Source: Oscillospiraceae bacterium (lineage in GTDB: Bacteria > Bacillota > Clostridia > Oscillospirales > JAAYXM01). From it: DNA of 64,000 nt. Position numbers and translations under genes: made by a program. The stretch covers positions 1 through 64,000 of the forward strand of contig JAFQME010000008.1 in assembly GCA_017421025.1 (NCBI GenBank), written 5' to 3'. Each line of letters starts with the position of its first letter. Position 1 is the first letter of the stretch. This document shows positions 26,607 to 35,498 of this stretch, in pieces. Below the pieces are notes generated by a model. The model was not told the DNA's origin. It saw nothing but the letters and a program-made list of their open reading frames with translations, and ran no database searches.

Positions 26607-28364
26607 TTAATTGATTTTGATGGAATCGACACGGATGACGCCGCCGCTTGCGCTTGCCCAATACACAGAGCCGTTAAAGTAAATCGGATCTTCGTAAGAG
26701 TTTAGGTGTCGGAATTTGCCGAGCGGGGTGGGTGCTTTGAGGATGGTTCCGTCGTTTGCCAAAACCGTGTACATCGCCACCGGACTACCGCTCCGCATTT
26801 CATTCCATAAAATTACAATCTTATCATTTGCAGCCACGCTGTGCGGGGCAATGACCTCGCTGCCGGTGTAGTTGGTGATCCAGCGCACCCCGTAATCGGT
26901 GACCGGAGTGAGCGGAGAGTTTTGGTTGTCGTTGATATCAAACGAAGTTGCGCCGCTTCGCTCCTGACCGCCTACAAACATGGACTTGGAAATCGAACTT
27001 GCGTTGGGATTGAAAATCTGCACAAACAAGTTCTGCTTCTCTGTCTTTGCGTTTCCGCTCAGGGATTTTGCCGAAGCACCTACCAAAACGGCACCCTTGC
27101 TGGTTTCCAAAAGCCCGCCAAGCTGTGCGAAAGTTTTATTGACGATCCACATATCATAGTTTGCATTTGACGGGAGATAGAAATGAAACAGGGTTTTTTC
27201 AGAACTCCCGTTTGTGGTAACAAAGCCTCGGTCGTAGGCGTCCCCGTGGTTGGCATAAAGAAAGGCGTTTGCATGGTTGCTCCAAATGACACGCTGATTG
27301 AAAGAGTGAGAACAATAGGGGATATCCCAAGGCGTGCGGAACGAAACCGGCTCCATGCTGTCGGTTTTGACACCGATGACGTTGTTGGACTGATGCCCAT
27401 TATACATTTCTCTTCCGTAGTTTACCATCAAAACATTGCCATGGAGAGCGGAAGAACAAGTGCCTGCGTCAAACGGGACTCTTGTATTTCCGGTTGCGCC
27501 CATTTTACTCTCGCCGACAAATCCGGTTGTTTTGACGTGCGCACCGGAAGAAGTGTATTTCGAGATGAAAATCGTTTGAGCGGAAACATTTCCGGAGTTG
27601 TTGACATCGCCCCAAACCACATAAAAATTGCCGGCACTGTCGGAAATCACATCGCCGAGCAGGGGATATTTCATGGGTGTGGTCAAACGCTTTTTCGGGG
27701 TCACAATGTAGAGCGTGTTCTGACTCTCAAACGCATATGCCATGCCCTCGTTTAAGTACAGAAACTGCTGCACTTCAGAAACTCCCGCCCAGTTTTGGAT
27801 ATACCGTTTGCTGGTATCTCCCACTTTGGCACCACGTGTGATTTGGTATGTGTTGTTGCCCGGCTCGGAATACCCGTATGCCGACTCAACCGAAATTGAC
27901 TGGTTGGCTTCGTTCCATTCCACACTGAAGTTGAGCGCTTTTCCCAAGTCACGCAATTTGAAATAGTTGTTGCCGTCGATGTTGTATGCGGTGAGTGCAA
28001 GCTTTCTGCCATTGAGTGAAACGCTGGAGTTTGTGGGTTTTGCGACCGGGCGTTTGTAGGAATAGAAGGTACTGCATTCACCACCAACCGGGGTGTACTG
28101 CCTGCCGCCCAAAAGCTCAATCGAATTGGTTGCACTGTTCCAACGCACGTCAAACTGTTTGAGGGTTCCGTTTAACACATACGCAATATCACGCAGTTTG
28201 AAATAGTTGTTGCCGTTGATGTTGTAGGCGGTAAACGGACGGGAACTCCCGTCGATATAAACGTAGGAATTGCTTCTGACTGCGTTTACAGCCCCTGCAC
28301 GCATCCCGGCAGGGATGGATACCAACAGGCACAGACATAAGAAAAGTGCAACGATTCGCTTCAT
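26607..28364 (-). CDS. Secreted stalk-domain protein with a C-terminal propeller-like region
   Basis: The 585-residue protein has a signal peptide, then two stalk modules of the copper-amine-oxidase N-terminal type with NYFKLRDIAYVLNG near residue 53 and NYFKLRDLGKALNF near 133. The remaining ~380 residues are beta-rich with repeated aromatic and Gly/Asp blocks, suggesting a propeller, but I recognise no family. It probably sits on or outside the wall. It is monocistronic, next to other surface proteins. Confidence 0.7.
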   Translation of the reverse strand: MKRIVALFLCLCLLVSIPAGMRAGAVNAVRSNSYVYIDGSSRPFTAYNINGNNYFKLRDIAYVLNGTLKQFDVRWNSATNSIELLGGRQYTPVGGECSTFYSYKRPVAKPTNSSVSLNGRKLALTAYNIDGNNYFKLRDLGKALNFSVEWNEANQSISVESAYGYSEPGNNTYQITRGAKVGDTSKRYIQNWAGVSEVQQFLYLNEGMAYAFESQNTLYIVTPKKRLTTPMKYPLLGDVISDSAGNFYVVWGDVNNSGNVSAQTIFISKYTSSGAHVKTTGFVGESKMGATGNTRVPFDAGTCSSALHGNVLMVNYGREMYNGHQSNNVIGVKTDSMEPVSFRTPWDIPYCSHSFNQRVIWSNHANAFLYANHGDAYDRGFVTTNGSSEKTLFHFYLPSNANYDMWIVNKTFAQLGGLLETSKGAVLVGASAKSLSGNAKTEKQNLFVQIFNPNASSISKSMFVGGQERSGATSFDINDNQNSPLTPVTDYGVRWITNYTGSEVIAPHSVAANDKIVILWNEMRSGSPVAMYTVLANDGTILKAPTPLGKFRHLNSYEDPIYFNGSVYWASASGGVIRVDSIKIN

Positions 28365-28379
28365 GGTTGATCCTTCTTT

Positions 28380-28447
28380 CTCAAAACAGATCCTTTCCCG
28401 GTGGTTTGTGTCCGGGAAATGGTTTCATTATCATACCATGTTTTGAG
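28380..28447. promoter_or_regulatory. Hairpins in the leader of the stalk-domain gene
   Basis: Minus-strand leader: an inner stem TTTCCCGG/CCGGGAAA (28394-28401, 28412-28419) lies inside an outer 8-bp perfect stem CTCAAAAC/GTTTTGAG. No known riboswitch is recognised. Confidence 0.35.
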
Positions 28448-28492
28448 CGAAAAAGCAATGACGGAACAGGCGAAATACAGCATTGGAAGTCA

Positions 28493-28521
28493 TTGACAAG
28501 TGCTGGGGTGCGTGGTAAAAT
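28493..28521 (+). promoter_or_regulatory. Promoter of the first repeat-bearing surface gene
   Basis: Perfect TTGACA and TAAAAT are spaced by 17 bases. The preceding CATTGACAAG context recurs at 30086, the promoter of the paralogue. Confidence 0.75.
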
Positions 28522-28553
28522 TAAGTATCAATTTAACTCATGGGGGTAATATC

Positions 28554-29987
28554 ATGAAAAAAGTTTGTCGTGTTGTATCGTTGGTCCTGGCATTCACGAT
28601 TTTGCTGGGAACACTTATGACGAGTGTCGCCGCAAGCGATGTCGTCACGATTTCGGGCGTGACCGAGATTAATTCTTCAAGTAGATACCAATATGATGCA
28701 CAAATCAAAACTGTGTATGTTTGCAGAGGTGTCAAATCAATTAATGATTTTGCATTTGATGGATGTTCCAACCTTTCCCGTGTGGAAATTTCAGATACAG
28801 TAACGAAAATCGGTTCTTATGCCTTTGACGATACGAAGATTTCCCGTATCGGCATCCCCAAATCGGTTACAACGATTGATGAAACTTCGTTTGACTCGTC
28901 CAGGTTTTCAGACTATTCTACTTCGCCTAACAAAAACATGGTGATTTATTGCGAACCCGGATCGGCAGCAGAAGCATATGCACAGCAATATAATCTCAAG
29001 TATGTCTATGCTACCATGGTTTATGCGGCTGATGGCAGAACCATGATGGTGACCGATGCTGAAAAAGCCGGATGCCTTTCCGTTGGTTGGTATGCACAGC
29101 CGGTCAGCAAAATCTATGCTCTGGGCGGCAAAACCGCAGTTGTCCCGACCGCACAAGTTGCAGCATATCAGAAAGTTGGCTGGTACACCGAACCGGTGAT
29201 CAAGATGTACGCAGCAGACGGCAGAACCGCAATCGTTCGTCAGTCTCAGGTGGCGGCAAGCCAGAAGGTCGGTTGGTACACTGAACCGGTTGTCAAGATG
29301 TACGCAGCAGACGGCAGAACCGCACTCGTTCGTCAGTCTCAGGTGGCAGCAAACCAGAAGGTTGGCTGGTATACCGTGCCGGTGACCAAAATGTATGCAC
29401 GTGACGGCAGAACTGCGGTGGTTCCGACCGCACAAGTCGGTGCACATCAAAAAGTTGGTTGGTATCTCATTGGGGATTATGCACTCGTAAAAGCGGATCA
29501 GGATGTCCGGAATTCCGGCTACAGTGCCGCAGTAAGAGGTTTGGAAAAATACCTGAATCCGTCCGATGCATCTTATGTCAACGATTATTCGGCACGTGTG
29601 AAGATCCTGGGGAAAAAGACAGCCTTGCTTGCAAGTTGGTATGCATCGATCAAGTGTCCGCTGGCAGTTGTCGGCTGGTCCCGTACCGTAAACAGTATTG
29701 GGATTCCGGTAATACATATTACTTACCGTAACGTTTCGACAAAGACGATTACTGGCTTTGGAGATCAGTTCACATGTTACGATGCATATGGGAATGCGAC
29801 AAGCGATTATCCGTCCTTGTATTCTGATTCTGCTACATACAAAAGCAAGATGAGTGGGGATTCCATTCTTCCGGGTGAGGAAGTTGTGTACTACTCGACT
29901 TTGTACAACCACGAAAGCACAACCAGCATCAGCTGGCCGTATGTGTTAAACATTACTTTCAGCGACGGAACTACATGGAGCAGATAA
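28554..29987 (+). CDS. Secreted leucine-rich-repeat protein with four 31-residue GW-type repeats
   Basis: The 477-residue protein starts with a signal peptide (MKKVCRVVSLVLAFTILL). A BspA/LRR_5-type leucine-rich region (VKSINDFAFDGCSNLSRVEI, then KIGSYAF) covers about residues 45-130. Four 31-residue units of the form VGWYTEPVVKMYAADGRTA follow (residues 177-300), then a fifth partial start and a ~165-residue beta-rich C-terminal domain unlike that of the paralogue. Start at ATG 28554 has a GGGGGT site. It is likely an extracellular adhesive or wall-interacting protein. The paralogue lies directly downstream. Confidence 0.8.
   Translation: MKKVCRVVSLVLAFTILLGTLMTSVAASDVVTISGVTEINSSSRYQYDAQIKTVYVCRGVKSINDFAFDGCSNLSRVEISDTVTKIGSYAFDDTKISRIGIPKSVTTIDETSFDSSRFSDYSTSPNKNMVIYCEPGSAAEAYAQQYNLKYVYATMVYAADGRTMMVTDAEKAGCLSVGWYAQPVSKIYALGGKTAVVPTAQVAAYQKVGWYTEPVIKMYAADGRTAIVRQSQVAASQKVGWYTEPVVKMYAADGRTALVRQSQVAANQKVGWYTVPVTKMYARDGRTAVVPTAQVGAHQKVGWYLIGDYALVKADQDVRNSGYSAAVRGLEKYLNPSDASYVNDYSARVKILGKKTALLASWYASIKCPLAVVGWSRTVNSIGIPVIHITYRNVSTKTITGFGDQFTCYDAYGNATSDYPSLYSDSATYKSKMSGDSILPGEEVVYYSTLYNHESTTSISWPYVLNITFSDGTTWSR
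29082..29453 (+). repeat. Array of four 93-bp coding repeats
   Basis: Four in-frame units of exactly 93 bases start at the VGW codons and are nearly identical in DNA. The same unit is used in the downstream gene. Confidence 0.9.
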
Positions 29988-30011
29988 GTTTTAAAACGAA
30001 ACATCTTGGAT

Positions 30012-30051
30012 CCAAAAGCTCGGTCATACGTCAGTATGACCGAGCTTTTGG
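30012..30051 (+). terminator. Terminator-like hairpin after the first repeat gene
   Basis: A perfect 17-bp stem starting CCAAAAGCTCGGTCATA with a 6-base loop. The following tract (TTGTATGTG) is not T-rich, so termination may be weak. Confidence 0.65.
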
Positions 30052-30087
30052 TTGTATGTGTAAGAATCTGTTAGAAAACGGAGGACA

Positions 30088-30116
30088 TTGACAAGCACGG
30101 GAGCGGATGATAGAAT
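30088..30116 (+). promoter_or_regulatory. Promoter of the second repeat-bearing surface gene
   Basis: Perfect TTGACA and TAGAAT with 17-base spacing; GGAGGGG lies just before the ATG at 30153. Confidence 0.75.
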
Positions 30117-30152
30117 TTATTTAACAAAAGATAGAATCATGGAGGGGTAATC

Positions 30153-31553
30153 ATGAAGAAAATTTGCCGTGTGGTATCATTGCTTTTGGCTTTGATGATG
30201 CTTTTGGGAATGTTTGTTGCGGGTGCTTCCGGAAGCGATGTCCTTTCGATTTCGGGCGTGGAGCAAGTTGCGTATTCTGCGCATAGAGGGAATACGCAAA
30301 TCAGGACGTTGTATATCTGCAGAGGCGTAACGGCTATTGACGATTTTGCGTTTGATGGGTGTTCCAACCTTTCCCGTGTTGAAATCTCTGATACGGTTAC
30401 AAGAATTGGTGCTTATACCTTTGATGATACGAACATTTCCCGTGTTGGGATTCCGAAATCGGTTACATCATTTAGCGCATATTCGTTTGATGGGTATGGC
30501 TATCAGTATGGTCTGAATTCTTCTAAATCTTGCAATACAAATATGGTTGTGTATTGTGAAAAGGGATCAAAAGCAGAAGAATTTGCGAAGACATACAACC
30601 TCAAGTATGTCTATGCTACTATGATTTATGCGGTTGACGGCAGAACCATGATGGTGACCGATGCTGAAAAAGCCGGATGCCTTTCCGTTGGTTGGTATAC
30701 CGAACCTGTGGTGAAAATGTACGCAGCAGATGGCAGAACCGCAATTGTCCGTCAGTCTCAGGTGGAAGCAAACAAGAAAGTCGGTTGGTACACCGAACCT
30801 GTGGTCAAGATGTACGCAGCAGATGGCAGAACCGCAATGGTTTTGAAGTCTCAAGTGGCAGCAAGCCAGAAGGTTGGTTGGTACACCGAACCTGTGGTAA
30901 AAATGTACGCAGTAGGTGGGAAAACTGCAATTGTTCGCAAATCTCAGGTGGAAGCGAATCAGAAAGTCGGCTGGTACACCGAACCTGTAGTGAAAATGTA
31001 CGCAGCAGACGGCAGAACTGCAATTGTTCGTCAGTCTCAGGTAGAAGCGAATAAGAAAGTCGGTTGGTATACCGAACCGCTGGTGAAAATGTATGCAGTG
31101 GGCGGAAAAACCGCCATGGTTCCGCAATCGCAGGTAGCGGCAAACAAGAAAGTCGGTTGGTTTACAGCTCCGCCGGTGCTCTTGTACACGCTTGATGGCA
31201 GATCACAATATTTTGCGTCAACAGATGTTGCGGCGCAAAAAACTGTCGGTTGGTATACCGTTCCGGTGACCAAAATGTATGCACCCGACGGAAGAACCAT
31301 AATTGTTCCGAAAACTCAAGTGGCAGCAAATAAGAAAGTCGGTTGGTATGAGACCTGGGATGCAGCGATGGCGGCAAACAGCACGTCGAGCAGCAGTGGT
31401 TCGTCGTGGTCGAATAATCCGAGTTCAGACGGCTATTATTACAGAACTCCGACCGGAAAGAGATATCACTTGGATCCCAATTGCGGCGGAAAAAACAGTT
31501 ACAGAACAAAAGATATTGACGGACTTAGCCCGTGCAAAAAATGCGCCAGATAA
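30153..31553 (+). CDS. Secreted leucine-rich-repeat protein with seven 31-residue GW-type repeats and a Cys-rich tail
   Basis: The 466-residue paralogue of the upstream gene has the same signal peptide style and LRR_5 region (DFAFDGCSNLSRVEISDTVT). It has seven full repeat units (residues 179-395), then a Ser-rich linker and a C-terminal module (TPTGKRYHLDPNCGG ... LSPCKKCAR) with histidine and cysteines placed as in small metal-binding tails of clostridial proteins. Repeat number differs from the paralogue (7 versus 4), and the two C-terminal domains are unrelated, pointing to recombination between repeats and domain swapping. Confidence 0.8.
   Translation: MKKICRVVSLLLALMMLLGMFVAGASGSDVLSISGVEQVAYSAHRGNTQIRTLYICRGVTAIDDFAFDGCSNLSRVEISDTVTRIGAYTFDDTNISRVGIPKSVTSFSAYSFDGYGYQYGLNSSKSCNTNMVVYCEKGSKAEEFAKTYNLKYVYATMIYAVDGRTMMVTDAEKAGCLSVGWYTEPVVKMYAADGRTAIVRQSQVEANKKVGWYTEPVVKMYAADGRTAMVLKSQVAASQKVGWYTEPVVKMYAVGGKTAIVRKSQVEANQKVGWYTEPVVKMYAADGRTAIVRQSQVEANKKVGWYTEPLVKMYAVGGKTAMVPQSQVAANKKVGWFTAPPVLLYTLDGRSQYFASTDVAAQKTVGWYTVPVTKMYAPDGRTIIVPKTQVAANKKVGWYETWDAAMAANSTSSSSGSSWSNNPSSDGYYYRTPTGKRYHLDPNCGGKNSYRTKDIDGLSPCKKCAR
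30687..31337 (+). repeat. Array of seven 93-bp coding repeats
   Basis: Seven in-frame units of 93 bases. Units 1-5 are very similar in DNA; units 6 and 7 are diverged. Confidence 0.9.
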
Positions 31554-31605
31554 TAATGTGAGAACAAGAGCTCAAGGATCCGATCAATAGAGCAGAGTTG
31601 ATTCA

Positions 31606-31642
31606 AAAAGCACCGATAATCCTGACGGTTATCGGTGCTTTT
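31606..31642 (+). terminator. Terminator after the second repeat gene
   Basis: A perfect stem (AAAAGCACCGATAA with TTATCGGTGCTTTT), a 9-base loop and a T-run. A near-identical hairpin lies at 54037. Confidence 0.88.
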
Positions 31643-31657
31643 TTGTGAATGAGTAGA

Positions 31658-32137
31658 TTAGTTGCTGATCACCCAAAAGAGCAGTGTGCCAATAATACAG
31701 ATGAAGGTACCTGCTATGTATTTGACTATACCACCTGCTGTGTCATAGGATATTTCCTCTAATGCTTCGAAACATTTGGCGGTTCCCCAAATTAGAATTG
31801 CAAGCATGCACACCCCGCTGATAAAGAATTCCAAAATGAAAAAGAAGATTGCAAGACCACCTTCGGCGGCAAGTTCTATACAATTTGCGGCGAATTGATA
31901 TACAAGAAAAGTCAGGGCAGCGAGCCTTGGAATATCGAGAATCAAAAACAAGTATTTCCATTTGCTGTCGCATATAAAGAGTTGTACAATTGCGGATATT
32001 GCAAAGAATATGCCAATCAACCACCAAAAATCCATCAGCCAGTTTACAACAGCGAGAAATGCATTCCCGGCAATACCACATACGCCAAGAATCAACACTA
32101 GAATTGCCAGTCCGCTGATGGGAAAAAACACTACCAT
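31658..32137 (-). CDS. Small multi-span membrane protein, unknown
   Basis: The 159-residue protein has about four hydrophobic spans and no motif I recognise. The GGGGGATT site before ATG 32137 supports it as a real gene. AT-richer than neighbours; possibly acquired. Confidence 0.55.
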   Translation of the reverse strand: MVVFFPISGLAILVLILGVCGIAGNAFLAVVNWLMDFWWLIGIFFAISAIVQLFICDSKWKYLFLILDIPRLAALTFLVYQFAANCIELAAEGGLAIFFFILEFFISGVCMLAILIWGTAKCFEALEEISYDTAGGIVKYIAGTFICIIGTLLFWVISN

Positions 32138-32212
32138 TCAAATAATCCCCCTTTTTGAAAGTTTAATTCAATGATAATTCTGATTTGTCATTCTGTCAAG
32201 AATCTCATCGTT

Positions 32213-32249
32213 AAAGCCTGTCTTTTCTTTTTGGCGGAGAAGGGGAGAT
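32213..32249 (-). repeat. Extra copy 1 of the tRNA-Ser 3' end with its flank
   Basis: 37 bases are identical to 32630-32666, which is the 3' end of the intact tRNA-Ser plus half its terminator. It looks like an attachment-site remnant or duplicated tRNA end. Confidence 0.75.
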
Positions 32250-32432
32250 GCAGCTTGCTTTATGCAACCTGCCTTGCTCGACGACCGCAAGCGGTACCCG
32301 TCTCGCACCAACTTCGCTAAAAACGATTCTCAATCGTTTTTTTAACGCTCGTTGCCCTCTTAGAGTTCAAATCTCCCCTCATTCACATACAAAAAAGAAT
32401 AAGCCCGCACAAAAGTGCGAGCTTATTCTTTC

Positions 32433-32450
32433 TGGCGGAGAAGGGGAGAT
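32433..32450 (-). repeat. Extra copy 2 of the tRNA-Ser 3' end
   Basis: The 18-base TGGCGGAGAAGGGGAGAT is again identical, followed on the minus strand by a different terminator-like hairpin. Confidence 0.75.
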
Positions 32451-32648
32451 TTTACCCGTTTGCGGTGCCCGAAATTTTGCGACGGCTCACACCTGCAAAA
32501 TTTCGACCGCAGCACAACCCTGTGCCCTCCTTGCATCCGCCACCGGCGGCAGTCGGGCTCGGTTCCCCCTTGCCGGTGCCCGGCACGGAAGTTCAAATCC
32601 CAACCCAAAACAAAAAGAAAAGACAGGCAAAAGCCTGTCTTTTCTTTT

Positions 32649-32740
32649 TGGCGGAGAAGGGGAGATTTGAACTCCCGCGCCGGTTACCCGACCTACACCC
32701 TTAGCAGGGGCGCCTCTTCGGCCAACTTGAGTACTTCTCC
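32649..32740 (-). tRNA. tRNA-Ser (anticodon GCT)
   Basis: On the minus strand a class II tRNA folds with acceptor GGAGAAG/CTTCTCC, discriminator G and encoded CCA. The anticodon loop CTGCTAA gives GCT; the long variable arm and GTTCAAATC T-loop are present. The terminator hairpin (AAAAGACAGGC with GCCTGTCTTTT, 32619-32641) follows. Confidence 0.92.
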
Positions 32741-32835
32741 GTGCCGAATATACGTGACTCCTTCTTAGCGGAATCAAACGCAATCCTTATTATAATGGAT
32801 TTTCCCCCTTGCGTCAAGGGGAAATTTGAGAAAAG

Positions 32836-33615
32836 TTAAATCTGACGGACGGTATAGTAAATACCGACGATTACCAGATAAGCAACCAAACCGAATGCTG
32901 CGAAATAGAGTGCTGCATAACCCAAGACGAATGCTGCGATGATTGCTGCCGCAACGAGTGCGTAGGTAGCATACAAGAGCGGGTACAGGGCAGTGGAATC
33001 AAACACGAGCGCACCGAAGAGCTTGCCGCCGTTTTTCTGCGCCTTTGCGGTGAAGACCACACAGAGGACCAAAGCGGCGATTGCGAGGATGACTGCTGCC
33101 AAAAGAACTGCCGGGTACATTCCGATGTTACGGATTGCGGAGATCATCCAAACTGCGAGAGCACCGATTCCGCTGGTTGCAGCGACTGCAAAAAAGTCAC
33201 GCGGGTAGGTGTAGAAGATGATGTAAAGCACTGCGACTGCGGGGATCATGACATACAGGAAGGTGAGCATGCCTTTGGTGAATACCTGCCAAAGCAAAAA
33301 CGCACACAAAGCGGCAAATCCAAAGACGAATGCGAGGTGCTTGCCGGTGATCAAACGGTAGGAAGTATCCACGCCTTTGACTTTGGCGATGATTGCCCAC
33401 ACAACGCACGCCACGGTGAGGAGTGCGAAGCCTGCTGTGAGATACGGCATTGCCTTAAACGCACCGACAAACGAGGTGGCACGACTCATCATGCGGCTGA
33501 CGGAAACCAGACCCAAAATGAGCAGGAATGCGAGCGTGAACACGCAAAGAATCTTATTGACAACATAATCTTGCGCACGAGTCTCGTGCTTTCCGGAACG
33601 GTTAACTTTACTCAA
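32836..33615 (-). CDS. Multi-span membrane protein, unknown
   Basis: The 259-residue protein has about seven hydrophobic spans after a short basic start and no motif I know. The start is a TTG 20 bases after the rsmE stop with a weak ribosome binding site, so it may rely on coupling to rsmE. Alanine-rich spans and GC content match the surrounding core genes. Confidence 0.6.
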   Translation of the reverse strand: MSKVNRSGKHETRAQDYVVNKILCVFTLAFLLILGLVSVSRMMSRATSFVGAFKAMPYLTAGFALLTVACVVWAIIAKVKGVDTSYRLITGKHLAFVFGFAALCAFLLWQVFTKGMLTFLYVMIPAVAVLYIIFYTYPRDFFAVAATSGIGALAVWMISAIRNIGMYPAVLLAAVILAIAALVLCVVFTAKAQKNGGKLFGALVFDSTALYPLLYATYALVAAAIIAAFVLGYAALYFAAFGLVAYLVIVGIYYTVRQI

Positions 33616-33635
33616 CAGAAGTCACATCCATTTCT

Positions 33636-34370
33636 CTATAATTCACCTGCGTGATAAAAAATCGCAGACAGAACACAACTTGGTGCGGTTTCACACCGCA
33701 AAATACGGGGACCGAGCGTGACAGAAAGCAGACCTGCCGCCTGCGCCGCCTCGGCTTCTTCCGGGGCAAAGCCGCCCTCGGCACCGATGACCACCGCAAT
33801 TTCGTCACAAAAACGGGATTCCAAAACAGAACGGAGAGAAGTTGCACGCTCTGCTTCGTAGCACAGAATGGGGAGCGGGAATTGCGCCGCCTCGTGACAC
33901 ATCTGTGCAAACGGGATTGGAGAGACAACCTGCGGGATGATTCCACGGCCGCATTGTTTTGCTGCTTCCAATGCGATTCGGCAGAGCCGCTCGGTTTTTT
34001 TCTCAGCGTCTTTTTCGGTCCATTTGACAACGCAGTACTTGGAAATGAACAAGCGGATTTCATGTGCACCGAGCTACACTGCTTTTTGCACGATATGATC
34101 GAGCTTATCGCCTTTGGAGAGTGCGACATAGAGCACGACACGGACCTTCGGTTCCGAGACGGTGGGGGCAGAGGACTCGATCGCAAGGGTGACACAGTCG
34201 GGCGCAATTTGCGCAATCTCGCAGAAATAATCGCATCCTGCGGTGTCACACACGGTGAGTTTTTCGCCCGGGCGCATCCGAAGCACACGTCCGATATGCT
34301 GCGCATCTGCATCACGGAGGAAGATCTCGTTTCCGCATACGCTCTCCGGAGTCACGAAGAATCTCGGCAT
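33636..34370 (-). pseudogene. rsmE: 16S rRNA m3U1498 methyltransferase with an in-frame amber codon
   Basis: The reading frame encodes a complete RsmE (SPOUT methyltransferase that modifies U1498 of 16S rRNA): MPRFFV at the start, HIGRVLRMRPGE, GDKLDHIVQKAV, RIALEAAKQCGRGIIP, GAEGGF and LGPRILRCETA. A TAG at 34074-34076 replaces the glutamate expected in the conserved VQKAVELG segment. One base change from GAG or GAA explains it, and the frame is otherwise open. Either the gene is newly inactivated, the codon is read through, or the base is a sequence error. The gene's own stop is also TAG. It lies 87 bases after prmA, its usual operon partner. Confidence 0.85.
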
Positions 34371-34457
34371 GATACCACTCACTTCTTTCAAACACTACTG
34401 TAATATTTTAACAAAAAAGAATGCGTTTGTCCATAGGATTCCCAAAAGGAATGGGAA

Positions 34458-35423
34458 TTATTTTTTGCGGCACACCACCGCACCCCAATCGTTCTTCTCA
34501 TGAACCGATTCAATGCGGAAGTTTTCCTCGAGCGCACCCCGTACTTCATCCAGCCTGGGCAGAATGATGCCGGAGGCGATGAACACCCCGTCGTCACGGA
34601 TGAAATGCTTTGCAAGCGGTGCGAGCGGGATAATGACGTCCGCAACAATATTTGCCACAACGAGATCAAATTTTTCGGAAGCAAACCGTTCTTGCAGGGC
34701 GGTGTCGGTCAGGATATTGCCTGCAAATGCGGTGTAACGGTCCACATGATTCTTTTTCGCATTTTTCACAGCGATTTCCACCGCATTCGGGTCGATATCC
34801 ATTGCGACGGTATCGCCTGCGCCCAAAAGGCGTGCGATGATGGAAAGAATCCCGCTGCCGCAGCCTAAGTCGAGGACGGTTGCTTCAGGGGTCAAGTGAC
34901 GTTCGATTGCTTCGATACAAAGCTGAGTGGTGTGGTGCGAGCCGGTGCCGAAGCTCATGCCCGGATTGATGGTGAACACCACACGGTCGGTTTCCTCGGA
35001 AATCGGCTCCCACTCGGGCTGGATGAGGATTTTATCGCCAACCTTAAGCGGATGGAAATACTGTTTCCAATTTTCCGCCCAATCCTCCTCCTGCAAGGTA
35101 GCAAGCTCCAGTGTGAGCGGACCGTAGACCCCGTCTGAATCCAATGACCGCAGGGCCGCCATTGCATCCCGCACGAGAGAGAGCTGCTCATGCCCTGCCG
35201 CATTTTGGGTGACATAGAGCTTCACTTTGGTGATCGGAGAAGATTTTTCCCGCATGAGATCTTCATCAACATAATCCCATGCCGCACGGTTTTCTTCTAA
35301 AAAGGTAAAGAAATCGTCTTTGTCTTCTATTTCAAAGCCGTTGATTCCAAGCGTGAGCAGGCGACCGCAAACCGGGTCGATGCCTTCTGCTGTGGTGATG
35401 ATGGCTGCTTGAATCCATTCCAT
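34458..35423 (-). CDS. prmA: Ribosomal protein L11 methyltransferase
   Basis: The 321-residue enzyme trimethylates ribosomal protein L11. A substrate-binding N-terminal domain precedes the SAM-binding domain with VLDLGCGSGILSI near residue 188, followed by the AMDIDPNAVEIA acidic loop and the VVANIVADVI catalytic segment. CGGAGGT precedes ATG 35423. It leads the prmA-rsmE operon. Confidence 0.95.
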   Translation of the reverse strand: MEWIQAAIITTAEGIDPVCGRLLTLGINGFEIEDKDDFFTFLEENRAAWDYVDEDLMREKSSPITKVKLYVTQNAAGHEQLSLVRDAMAALRSLDSDGVYGPLTLELATLQEEDWAENWKQYFHPLKVGDKILIQPEWEPISEETDRVVFTINPGMSFGTGSHHTTQLCIEAIERHLTPEATVLDLGCGSGILSIIARLLGAGDTVAMDIDPNAVEIAVKNAKKNHVDRYTAFAGNILTDTALQERFASEKFDLVVANIVADVIIPLAPLAKHFIRDDGVFIASGIILPRLDEVRGALEENFRIESVHEKNDWGAVVCRKK

Positions 35424-35498
35424 AATCGGTACCTCCGTTTCTTTTCACCAGTATACCACGAATTTCGCCGCTTGAAAACATCATTTCCATAATTTGTA

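Larger units (their letters stand above)
32138..32648. other. Gene-free region of tRNA-linked repeats
   Basis: I see no convincing protein gene. The stretch holds two extra copies of the tRNA-Ser 3' end, terminator-like hairpins (for example 32399-32432 around AAGCTCGCACTTTT on the minus strand, and 32616-32645) and short GTTCAAATC motifs like tRNA T-arms at 32366 and 32591. Confidence 0.7.

Noticed and set aside
29082-31337. CRISPR array
   Set aside because: The repeats are contiguous 93-bp units without spacers and encode protein in frame.
32248-32768. Several overlapping plus-strand frames of 60-140 codons next to tRNA-Ser
   Set aside because: They run through tRNA 3'-end copies and terminator hairpins, have no ribosome binding site and give the spurious GGEGEI/GRFEL products typical of tRNA read-through.
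34074-34076. Recoding of UAG as an amino acid across the genome
   Set aside because: UAG ends rsmE itself and the UPF0340 gene, and other genes lack internal TAG codons, so it behaves as a stop.
33608-34315. 235-codon minus-strand frame overlapping rsmE
   Set aside because: It is in another frame, Arg/Ser/Pro-rich and without family features, while rsmE motifs lie in the true frame.
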